6,949 bases of DNA, taken from NCBI GenBank assembly GCA_934273135.1, contig CAKQSU010000061.1:1-6949 (forward strand). The letters run 5' to 3'. The notes below the pieces were generated by a model. It searched no databases. It worked only from the letters and a program-made list of their open reading frames with translations, and had not been told where the DNA came from. Below are positions 1 through 5,040 of this stretch, piece by piece. The stretch comes from an uncultured Clostridia bacterium. Lineage in GTDB: Bacteria; Bacillota; Clostridia; Christensenellales; Borkfalkiaceae. Positions within the stretch are counted from its first letter, which is position 1, and each line of letters begins with the position of its first letter. The position numbers and the translations under genes were made by a program.

Positions 1-253
1 CTATTATATCTTCGCTTTCCCTTAAAGAGCGCGACCCGGCGACTATTCCGCGTTCGATGAGCATTCGCGTTTCGTCAAACGTGTAAGTGTTGCCCTCTAT
101 GGCGTTGGAATTGTGCGTAAAGCTAACGGCAAATTCATTGGAAAAATATTCCGATTCGGCGCGCGAAAGCGGACGGGCGTTCTTTATCTTTTTGAAACGC
201 TCGTCCAACTTTTCGACGATTATCTTAAATTTTTCTCTTTCCGATAGTTTCAT
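1..253 (-). CDS. Fic-domain protein, N-terminal 84 residues only (cut by window edge)
   Basis: Reading the minus strand from ATG at 253-251 gives an open frame to the window edge (84 codons plus one base), so the catalytic part lies outside. Residues 47-55 read HNSNAIEGN, followed by ETRMLIERG (61-69) and SLRESED (76-82). This is the classic N-terminal helix region of Fic/DOC proteins, in which HNSxxIEGN precedes the core that carries HPFxxGNGR. It contains the inhibitory motif (S/T)xxxE(G/N) as Ser49, Glu53 and Gly54; in the family this glutamate blocks ATP binding, so the enzyme is probably a self-inhibited AMP-transferase (N-terminal inhibitory helix, class II). An AAGGA ribosome site lies 4 nt before the ATG. 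It follows the exonuclease gene by 55 nt with no terminator seen, so it may be the tail of the same operon. The target protein is unknown. The Fic call is strong; the activity is inferred because the active-site loop is not visible. Confidence 0.85.
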   Translation of the reverse strand, partial: MKLSEREKFKIIVEKLDERFKKIKNARPLSRAESEYFSNEFAVSFTHNSNAIEGNTYTFDETRMLIERGIVAGSRSLRESEDII

Positions 254-308
254 TTTTTCCTTTTTTCAAGCGGTTTTATACAAACAAAATCGCAGTTTTA
301 CGTTTATT

Positions 309-1826
309 TCAGAACGGCAGGCTGCCTTTCAACCTTATTATCTCTATAAAAAGCTGAGCCGTGGCGTACGCGTCGTTGTAGGCGCGGTGGTGAACGAGAG
401 GGATTTCGAACTTGTCGCACAGCGTGTTGAGCTTGTAGTTGGCAACCCCGTAAACGACTTCACGAGCGATTGCGAGCGTATCCATCATAGGATTGTCGTA
501 AATATAATCGAGCGGTTTCGACTGCTTTTTCAAAAAGCGGGAGTCGAATTCGATGTTGTGCGCAACGAGCGTCGCGCCGTAGCAATACTTATAAAAATCC
601 GCGCAAACGTCCTCGAAAGGAGGAGCGGAAGAAACCATTTCGTCGGTGATGCCCGTCAAGGACTGAACTTCGTTAGGAATATGCTTACCGGGGTTGATGA
701 GCGACGAAAAATAGCTCACGACTTTGCCGTCTACCATTTTGACCGCGCCCACTTCCGTTATTTTGTCGTCTAAATCGGTACCGGTCGTTTCGAAGTCGAA
801 CACTACGAAAGTTCGCCCCTTAAAGCATTCCGGCGCGGACTTATCCTCTAAAAAGTTGGTTTGATTTTCGATGACCATCTTTTGCGGCTTTATGAGCGAA
901 TATTCGCTCGGAACGGGCTTTTTGGGGCGTTCCTTAGGAACGAAGTTTTTAGGGAACGAGCAAAGATTGATTGCGTTAATCCTTAAATTTCTGTATTCGC
1001 CGCGCATCTGGAATTCGCCGTTTATTATAATTTCCGAACCGACGGCAAGCTTTTTTATTTTGGGCAATTTGTCTTTCGTGGGGAAAATCGTACCCGAAAT
1101 ACTGCCCGTTCTGTCGTTGAATTCTATAAGGTAATAAGGCTTATCCGTCTTTGTCATGCGTTCGGTTATGTTGGTGATAACGCCCGCAAGGTAAACGGGA
1201 CCGAGCAAGTCGCCCGAGTCGGCTATGTAAGTTGCGGTGTCGGTCGCGTCGTCGTCGAAAAGCCGAGCCACTTCGTCCACTTTGAGCGTTCTTCTTATAA
1301 CCTGTTCGCGTTCTCTTTCTGTCGGAATATACCTCAGTTTTTCCGCGTCTACGGCAGCTCTCCCGGCGTCGGTCGCGTCGACGAAAAAGTCGTCCACGAA
1401 AAGCGTTTCGAGCTTTTCTTTAACCTCGTCGCCTATGCCTCTGCCGATAAAAAATTCGTAAACGGTCGTCTCTAAGGAGAGATTGACTAAAACGGGATTG
1501 CCTAATTTGACGGAAACGTCCTTTTCTTCGATTCCCGCGCAAGCTATGTGGTGCTTATCCTTCAAGAATTTTACGACGGCGGTTTTGACGAATTCTTCCA
1601 CCGTGACTATTTTCGTTATATCCACGCTTACGTTTGCGAGCGAAGCGGGCAGATACGGGCGGACGATATCGGATATCGACTCGTACACCTCGGTCGGCTC
1701 CGCCGCGGACGAATTAAAATAGAGGGTTAAAACCTTTTTCGAGCGCGAAACGGTCGCGCGGACGTACCTTATTTTACCTTTAAGGTAGGGAATATTGTTT
1801 ATTTTAGTTACTAAGTCGCTTCTCAT
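309..1826 (-). CDS. PolC-like 3'-5' exonuclease (PolC N-domain + OB fold + DEDDh exonuclease, no PHP or polymerase)
   Basis: 505 residues. Residues about 1-170 resemble the N-terminal region of PolC. Residues about 207-290 look like the PolC OB-fold (VYLAGVITNI, YYLIEFNDRTGSISG, GEYRNLRINAINL). Residues 339-495 are a DEDDh exonuclease with all catalytic residues present: Asp344 and Glu346 in FDFETTG, Asp428 in HNIEFD, and His480 and Asp485 in HRAYNDAYA. The linker 291-338 replaces the PHP part that precedes the exonuclease in PolC, and the polymerase domain (PolC is about 1,400 residues) is absent. The expected role is 3'-5' DNA degradation, in proofreading or repair; whether it joins the replisome is inference. 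The start is supported by AAGGA 9 nt upstream, and it overlaps the 3' end of ispG by 23 nt, suggesting translational coupling. The stop is genuine in context: the next gene downstream is a Fic gene, not a polymerase remnant. Databases may call it an epsilon-like exonuclease. Confidence 0.88.
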   Translation of the reverse strand: MRSDLVTKINNIPYLKGKIRYVRATVSRSKKVLTLYFNSSAAEPTEVYESISDIVRPYLPASLANVSVDITKIVTVEEFVKTAVVKFLKDKHHIACAGIEEKDVSVKLGNPVLVNLSLETTVYEFFIGRGIGDEVKEKLETLFVDDFFVDATDAGRAAVDAEKLRYIPTEREREQVIRRTLKVDEVARLFDDDATDTATYIADSGDLLGPVYLAGVITNITERMTKTDKPYYLIEFNDRTGSISGTIFPTKDKLPKIKKLAVGSEIIINGEFQMRGEYRNLRINAINLCSFPKNFVPKERPKKPVPSEYSLIKPQKMVIENQTNFLEDKSAPECFKGRTFVVFDFETTGTDLDDKITEVGAVKMVDGKVVSYFSSLINPGKHIPNEVQSLTGITDEMVSSAPPFEDVCADFYKYCYGATLVAHNIEFDSRFLKKQSKPLDYIYDNPMMDTLAIAREVVYGVANYKLNTLCDKFEIPLVHHRAYNDAYATAQLFIEIIRLKGSLPF

Positions 1827-2862
1827 TGAGTTTTTTCCTTATTTCTTTTACAAACTCCTCTTTCGCCTCGCTCATCGCTACGGTTTTAAAAACTTCGCCT
1901 TTTTCGAAAATCACGCATTTGCCCTCGCCTCCCGCAATGCCGAGGTCGCAATCCTTTGCTTCTCCCGGTCCGTTGACTACGCAGCCCATAACGGCGATTT
2001 TAAGCGGAATTTTTTCGTTTGCAACCTCGTTTTCGACGGCGGAAACCATTCCGAAAAGGTCGTAACCCGTTCTTCCGCAAGTGGGACAGGAAACCACTTC
2101 GACGTAATCTTTTTCAAGCCCGACGCTACGCAAAATGCGCTTTGCGACAAGCACTTCTTCTTTGAGCGGAGCGGTTAAGGAAACGCGAATCGTGTCGCCT
2201 ATGCCGCTTAAAAGCAGCGAGCCTATGCCTATCGCGTTTTTAACCGTTCCCGAAGCGAGCGTTCCCGCTTCCGTCACGCCGAGGTGGAGCGGATAATCTG
2301 TTTTTTCGGCTAAATAACGGTAAGTTTTAACCATAAGCGGAACGGACGAAGCCTTTGCGGAAATAACTATGTTTTCGACTCCGTACTTTTCCAAAATCGC
2401 GACCTTTTCAAGCGCGCTTTCGCCGAGGGAAATCTCGTTTTTTCCGTACTTTTCAAGGTACTTTTTCTCTACGCTGCCGGTGTTGGAGCCTACGCGCACG
2501 GCGATGTTTGCTTGTCTTACGGCGCGCGCGACCTCTGCGACTTTTTCGTCCGAGCCGATGTTGCCGGGGTTGATGCGGATTTTGTCTGCGCCGCCGTCGA
2601 TTGCCGCAAGCGCGAGCTTATAATCGAAATGAATATCGGCAACGAGAGGAATACTAATGCGTTTTTTGATGAACGGCAAAGCCGCCGCGTCGTCCTTGTC
2701 TTTTACGGAAACGCGGATAACGTCGCAGCCTATAGCTTCGAGTTCGTTTATTTCTTTTACAACTTCGTCTGTTTTAGAAGTTTTGATATCGCACATCGAC
2801 TGAACGGCGATTTTTTCGCCGCCGCCCACGTAGATATTGCCTATTTTTACTTTCTTACTCAT
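1804..2862 (-). CDS. ispG: 4-hydroxy-3-methylbut-2-enyl diphosphate synthase (flavodoxin/ferredoxin-dependent)
   Basis: 352 residues, the normal size for the short bacterial IspG (GcpE). It converts methylerythritol cyclodiphosphate to HMBPP, the penultimate step of the MEP isoprenoid pathway, in the cytosol, using a [4Fe-4S] cluster. The N-terminal TIM-barrel part shows VADIHFDYKLA (74-84), IRINPGNIG (95-103) and VRVGSNTGS (122-130). The C-terminal cluster domain has Cys259 and Cys262 in SCPTCGRT, Cys294 in GCVVNGPGE and Glu301, the expected three cysteines plus glutamate. One deviation: the usual VQSMTNT reads VQSMCDI (20-26). The start is backed by AAGGCG 5 nt upstream. It lies 40 nt after coaX and overlaps the next gene by 23 nt. 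In many clostridia ispG stands between rseP and polC; here coaX is upstream and a PolC-like gene downstream, so only one side of that order is kept. Confidence 0.97.
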   Translation of the reverse strand: MSKKVKIGNIYVGGGEKIAVQSMCDIKTSKTDEVVKEINELEAIGCDVIRVSVKDKDDAAALPFIKKRISIPLVADIHFDYKLALAAIDGGADKIRINPGNIGSDEKVAEVARAVRQANIAVRVGSNTGSVEKKYLEKYGKNEISLGESALEKVAILEKYGVENIVISAKASSVPLMVKTYRYLAEKTDYPLHLGVTEAGTLASGTVKNAIGIGSLLLSGIGDTIRVSLTAPLKEEVLVAKRILRSVGLEKDYVEVVSCPTCGRTGYDLFGMVSAVENEVANEKIPLKIAVMGCVVNGPGEAKDCDLGIAGGEGKCVIFEKGEVFKTVAMSEAKEEFVKEIRKKLNEKRLSN

Positions 2863-2902
2863 TTTTTCGCCTTAAAAAATCTTAGAAACAAAGAGTTTAG
2901 CC

Positions 2903-3676
2903 CTATTTTCTGTTCATGTTGTAAAGGATTTTCAAGCCTTCGAGCGTGAGGGTCCTGTCGATTACGTCTATAACGCCCGATTCTTCCGCCACGGTTTCGC
3001 TAAGACCGCCCGTTGCGACGACGAAAGCTTCTCTGCCGAGTTCCTTTTTGGTCCGCTTTACGATATGCTCCACAAGCCCCGCAAAGCCGTACAAAAGCCC
3101 CGCTTGCATGTTGGTTATGGTGTTCTTTGCGATTATCTTTTCGGGCAAGGAAAGCTCGATATTCGGGAGCTGCGCCGTGCCGTTGACGAGAGAGTCGAGA
3201 GAGCCTTTTATGCCCGGAGCGATAACGCCGCCGACAAGTTCGCCCTTTTCCGTTATTACGTTAAAGGTCGTTGCCGTGCCGAAGTCTATGCAGATAACGG
3301 GTCTTTTGCCACCGTATTTTTTGTACGCCGCAACGGAATTGACTATTCTGTCCGCACCCGCTTCCGCAGGGTTATCAACTTTTACGTTTATGCCCGTTTT
3401 TATGCCGGGTCCTACCATAGTCGGCTCAAAACCGAGGTAATATTCGCACATATGGGCTATCGTGTAATTAAGTTGCGGAATAACCGATGACATTATAACG
3501 CCCTCAATGTCGCCTCTTCTTATTCCGGCGTTGCGCAAAAGGTCGCGCACGACTATGCCGTACTCGTCGGCGGTAGAGGAACGCTGAGAAACAACCCTGA
3601 ACGAAGCGACGAGCTTGTCCCCGTCGAAAACCCCGTACTTAATGTTGGTATTACCTATATCTATGCAGAAAATCAT
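2903..3676 (-). CDS. coaX: Type III pantothenate kinase
   Basis: 257 residues, typical for CoaX. It phosphorylates pantothenate to 4'-phosphopantothenate, the first step of coenzyme A synthesis; type III enzymes are known to resist CoA feedback and to need a monovalent cation. Motifs of the ASKHA fold are in order: phosphate loop DIGNTN (6-11), GPGIKTG (89-95), GADRIVN (107-113) with the likely catalytic Asp109, DFGTATT (131-137), GGVIAPG (149-155) and ATGG (221-224). The ATG overlaps the TGA of the upstream ECF gene as ATGA. Its own ribosome site (AAAGGA, about 13 nt upstream) is far away, so translation is probably coupled. The partnership suggests that the vitamin imported by the upstream membrane protein feeds this kinase. 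No sign of damage or truncation. Confidence 0.97.
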   Translation of the reverse strand: MIFCIDIGNTNIKYGVFDGDKLVASFRVVSQRSSTADEYGIVVRDLLRNAGIRRGDIEGVIMSSVIPQLNYTIAHMCEYYLGFEPTMVGPGIKTGINVKVDNPAEAGADRIVNSVAAYKKYGGKRPVICIDFGTATTFNVITEKGELVGGVIAPGIKGSLDSLVNGTAQLPNIELSLPEKIIAKNTITNMQAGLLYGFAGLVEHIVKRTKKELGREAFVVATGGLSETVAEESGVIDVIDRTLTLEGLKILYNMNRK

Positions 3677-4242
3677 AATTTATAATCTATCCTTTTTAAT
3701 ACTCCTACGTATATGGGGACTAAAACCATTCCGCCGATTACTTCCGCAACGAAATTTACGGACATTATCGTTGAGATTACCGCGGCTAATTCCGCAGAGT
3801 TAAAAACCCACATCATCGTTAAAGTCAATACCGTGTTCGTTAAAATCCCGAACGCGCCCGCCAAGGAAAGAGGAAGTATTTCGCGAACGAATTTGTTTTT
3901 TGCATTTTTTGTAAGCCAAGAAACAAAGCGGTATACAAAGTATGCGACCACGCCTATAAAGACGCGCGGCAAAATCGAAACCAAAGGATTCATAAATACG
4001 ACAAACCCGATGATAAACGAAAGAACGAACGAGCATGCGCCGAATATCGTTCCGCCGACAAACATCGTCTTTTTATCGCCGAAAAGACTAATGCCGACGG
4101 CAAGCGGCAAAGTAAGAATTGCCGGAGTGAATTGCCCGAACAAAAAGCTGAACGCATATGTTTCCGTCAAAAGAAAGACGAACATAAGCGCGGAGAGTAC
4201 ACCGTAAAATGCTATACGGTGAGCAAGTGATTTTTTTTCCAT
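3673..4242 (-). CDS. ECF transporter S component (substrate-binding membrane subunit), possibly for pantothenate
   Basis: 189 residues from ATG at 4242. Hydrophobic segments lie at about 12-28, 37-54, 61-83, 90-107, 124-147 and 160-182, giving about six membrane spans as in S components of energy-coupling factor importers. Helix 1 carries GVLSA (14-18), an AxxxA-like motif of the kind that contacts EcfT. NPLVSILPRVFIG (85-97) and LTNTV (134-138) are typical of clostridial S components. It would bind a vitamin-like substrate and share the EcfA/EcfA'/EcfT module encoded elsewhere, as no ATPase is present here. The 4-nt overlap with coaX makes pantothenate (PanT-like) the best guess; this is context, not motif evidence. 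I chose the start at 4242 rather than the in-frame ATG at 4326 because GGAGGT lies just upstream and the extra 28 residues are hydrophilic and overlap a structured leader. Confidence 0.88.
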   Translation of the reverse strand: MEKKSLAHRIAFYGVLSALMFVFLLTETYAFSFLFGQFTPAILTLPLAVGISLFGDKKTMFVGGTIFGACSFVLSFIIGFVVFMNPLVSILPRVFIGVVAYFVYRFVSWLTKNAKNKFVREILPLSLAGAFGILTNTVLTLTMMWVFNSAELAAVISTIMSVNFVAEVIGGMVLVPIYVGVLKRIDYKL

Positions 4243-4332
4243 ATAAACCTCCAATCGGATTCCTTTGTTTTTGCGCAGGTTGCTGTTCGCCCCGCGCGGG
4301 ATACCCGTTGTGTGTAGGGATTTCATTCAATC
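4243..4332 (-). promoter_or_regulatory. Structured 5' leader of the ECF-coaX-ispG operon, candidate cis-regulatory RNA
   Basis: About 90 nt separate the predicted transcription start (near 4332) from the ATG. In the minus-strand RNA I see a short hairpin CGGG-UAU-CCCG (4307-4297) and a 7-bp hairpin GCGCGGG / CCUGCGC (4297-4291 with 4279-4273, one G-U pair, 11-nt loop). The 3' arm of the second hairpin holds part of AACCU, which can instead pair with AGGUU of the ribosome site. That gives a plausible translational on/off switch. No U-run follows, so it is not a transcription attenuator. I could not match it to the TPP, THF, preQ1 or other riboswitch classes I know. Confidence 0.4.
4247..4252 (-). 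promoter_or_regulatory. Strong ribosome binding site deciding the ECF gene start
   Basis: GGAGGT on the minus strand, 4 nt before ATG 4242-4240. It is the best Shine-Dalgarno match in the window and fixes the start of the ECF gene. Its AGGUU overlap is complementary to AACCU at 4277-4281 in the leader, so access could be controlled by RNA folding. Confidence 0.8.
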
Positions 4333-4336
4333 CCTA
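4315..4336. promoter_or_regulatory. Perfect 8-bp inverted repeat at the predicted transcription start, candidate operator
   Basis: Arms TAGGGATT (4315-4322) and AATCCCTA (4329-4336) are perfectly complementary around a 6-nt centre. The repeat begins 2 nt downstream of the -10 box (4339-4344) and spans the predicted start of transcription, a usual place for a repressor operator. Because the start would fall inside one arm, a DNA operator fits better than an RNA hairpin. The regulator is not in the window. Confidence 0.45.
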
Positions 4337-4338
4337 AC

Positions 4339-4367
4339 TTTATATAAAATATACTTTTCGATAGCAA
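4339..4367 (-). promoter_or_regulatory. Sigma-A-type promoter for the ECF-coaX-ispG operon
   Basis: On the minus strand, -35 TTGCTA (4367-4362), a 17-nt spacer and -10 TATAAA (4344-4339). Spacing is ideal and the -10 has five of six consensus bases. The -35 box straddles the end of the neighbouring repeat element, whose terminal inverted repeat contributes the TTG. Start of transcription is predicted near 4332. Confidence 0.6.
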
Positions 4368-4629
4368 GTTGAAAAGGCACAACACCTACCGACCTTCGCC
4401 CGCTCGTGCTTGTCGCGAGCTTTGTGGAGAAGGGGGACCGCCGTCGCGTCGGCGGTGGATGAGGGGATAATTTGTAAGTCGATATTTGCGCCTTTGGCGC
4501 AATCGATATGCCGCTTTGCAAGCGGCTCGATATTTGCCCGCACGCGGGGAATCGATATTCGCACATAAAGTGCGAGTGAAAGCGGATTTAAAATAATATA
4601 TAATTTATCCTCAATTTTCAACTTGTAAT
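4361..4629. mobile_element. MITE-like intergenic repeat with terminal inverted repeats, no coding capacity
   Basis: CAAGTTGAAAA at 4365-4375 is exactly inverted as TTTTCAACTTG at 4615-4625; extending to 4361 and 4629 keeps 13 of 15 matches. Between the ends, 4376-4470 is G+C-rich with small inverted repeats (GCTCG/CGAGC at 4402-4406/4416-4420; ACCGCCG/CGGCGGT at 4437-4443/4450-4456), and 4479-4575 is a hairpin array. The surrounding DNA is A+T-rich, so the element stands out in composition. A TA lies one base outside the left repeat and directly outside the right one, compatible with a TA target duplication, but this is weak. I recall similar G+C-rich dispersed repeats in clostridial gut genomes, but cannot verify copy number from one window. 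Confidence 0.5.
4479..4575. repeat. Four-unit tandem array: constant TCGATAT plus a variable hairpin
   Basis: TCGATAT recurs at 4479, 4503, 4527 and 4552, with periods of 24, 24 and 25 bases. Each copy is followed by a 17-18-base inverted repeat of different sequence: TTGCGCC-TTT-GGCGCAA, GCCGCTT-TGC-AAGCGGC, TTGCCCG-CACG-CGGGGAA (one G-G mismatch) and TCGCAC-ATAAA-GTGCGA. The pairing is conserved while the stems differ, which points to selection for, or generation of, hairpins rather than a simple repeat. It sits inside the MITE-like element. Confidence 0.85.
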
Positions 4630-4664
4630 ATTTATTTTAATACATAATAGATAAAATTTCAAGC

Positions 4665-4684
4665 AAAAAAGCGCGTTAAACGCG
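4665..4684 (-). terminator. Candidate minus-strand intrinsic terminator
   Basis: On the minus strand CGCGT-TTA-ACGCG (4684-4672) is followed, after one C, by six Ts (4670-4665). The stem is short, only 5 bp, but G+C-rich. It would stop transcripts arriving from the right, such as read-through from the GH3 gene, before they enter the ECF operon promoter region. Confidence 0.4.
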
Positions 4685-4714
4685 AAAAGGTTGTAACGCG
4701 GAGAAAATACTCAA

Positions 4715-4727
4715 CATACTATATAAT
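4715..4727 (+). promoter_or_regulatory. Promoter of the cysteine-rich miniprotein gene
   Basis: A perfect TATAAT stands at 4722-4727 but no good -35 lies 16-18 nt upstream. The overlapping CATACTATA (4715-4723) fits the CATAnnnTA -10 of mother-cell sporulation sigma factors (SigK), with an AC at 4696-4697 in roughly the -35 position. Either reading puts the start near 4730-4734. The transcript would then begin with or just after a small hairpin, ACGGC-TGA-GCCGT (4729-4741), before the GGAAGGAG ribosome site at 4751-4758. Confidence 0.4.
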
Positions 4728-4770
4728 GACGGCTGAGCCGTAAATATAACGGAAGGAGTTAAAAAAAATT

Positions 4771-4974
4771 ATGTTCAACTGTTTGTGCAACAACAACTGG
4801 TATATGTACCTTCTCATCATACTGCTTTTAAACTGCGGCGGTTGCGACTGCATTAAAGGCATTATAGACAAAATCTGCGATTGCGGTTACCTTGTCCCGC
4901 TTATTATGCTTATTCTTTGCTGCTGCAAGGATAAAGGCTTTGCGCCCTGCGGAACGGGCTGCGGCTGCAAATAA
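4771..4974 (+). CDS. Cysteine-rich small membrane protein, 67 residues
   Basis: I do not recognise the family. The protein has 13 cysteines in 67 residues (4, 6, 22, 25, 27, 36, 38, 50, 51, 52, 60, 64, 66). Two short hydrophobic stretches lie at about 10-21 (WYMYLLIILLL) and 40-50 (YLVPLIMLIL). The cysteines cluster at the ends of these stretches, in forms such as CGGCDC (22-27), CDC (36-38), CCC (50-52) and CGTGCGC (60-66). It could bind metal, be heavily cross-linked, or be lipid-modified; nothing decides between these. The case for a real gene is good: GGAAGGAG 12 nt upstream, a TATAAT box, and a strong terminator 17 nt after the TAA. It is monocistronic and convergent with the GH3 gene. 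Small Cys-rich proteins of this look are common as unnamed genes in clostridia; a spore or envelope role is only a guess. Confidence 0.75.
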   Translation: MFNCLCNNNWYMYLLIILLLNCGGCDCIKGIIDKICDCGYLVPLIMLILCCCKDKGFAPCGTGCGCK

Positions 4975-4991
4975 ATTAAGTACATAAATAT

Positions 4992-5028
4992 GCGGAGCGT
5001 CGTAATTCGGCGCTCCGCTCTTTTTTTT
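4992..5028 (+). terminator. Strong rho-independent terminator of the miniprotein gene
   Basis: GCGGAGCG (4992-4999) pairs perfectly with CGCTCCGC (5011-5018), and the stem can extend inward through a T-G wobble and two more pairs to a TAATT loop. After TC there are eight Ts (5021-5028). On the minus strand the same stem lacks a T-run, so it is a one-way terminator or at best weak for GH3 transcripts. Confidence 0.92.
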
Positions 5029-5040
5029 ACGACAAAATTT

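Noticed and set aside
87..773. Long plus-strand open frame (228 codons) at the left end
   Set aside because: It lies antisense to the well-supported PolC-like exonuclease and Fic genes, shows no recognisable motif, and has no good ribosome site.
309..1826. Frameshifted or split full-length polC continuing to the left
   Set aside because: The sequence after the stop is a 55-nt gap and then a Fic gene. No polymerase or PHP motif occurs in any frame, and the exonuclease ends normally just after its third motif.
4243..4326. 28-residue N-terminal extension of the ECF subunit from the ATG at 4326
   Set aside because: The ATG lies inside the palindrome only a few bases after the predicted transcription start, the extension is hydrophilic and unlike S components, and GGAGGT fixes the start at 4242.
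4243..4332. Known riboswitch such as TPP, THF or preQ1 in the ECF leader
   Set aside because: None of the conserved core sequences I know for these classes can be found; only generic hairpins and a possible anti-Shine-Dalgarno pairing are visible.
4479..4575. CRISPR array
   Set aside because: The constant part is only 7 bases, the variable parts are 17-18-base self-complementary hairpins rather than spacers, and no cas genes are present.
4327..4621. Two overlapping minus-strand open frames of 79 and 93 codons
   Set aside because: They run through the G+C-rich repeat and its hairpins. Their proline- and arginine-rich translations are typical of non-coding repeat DNA, and no ribosome site precedes them.
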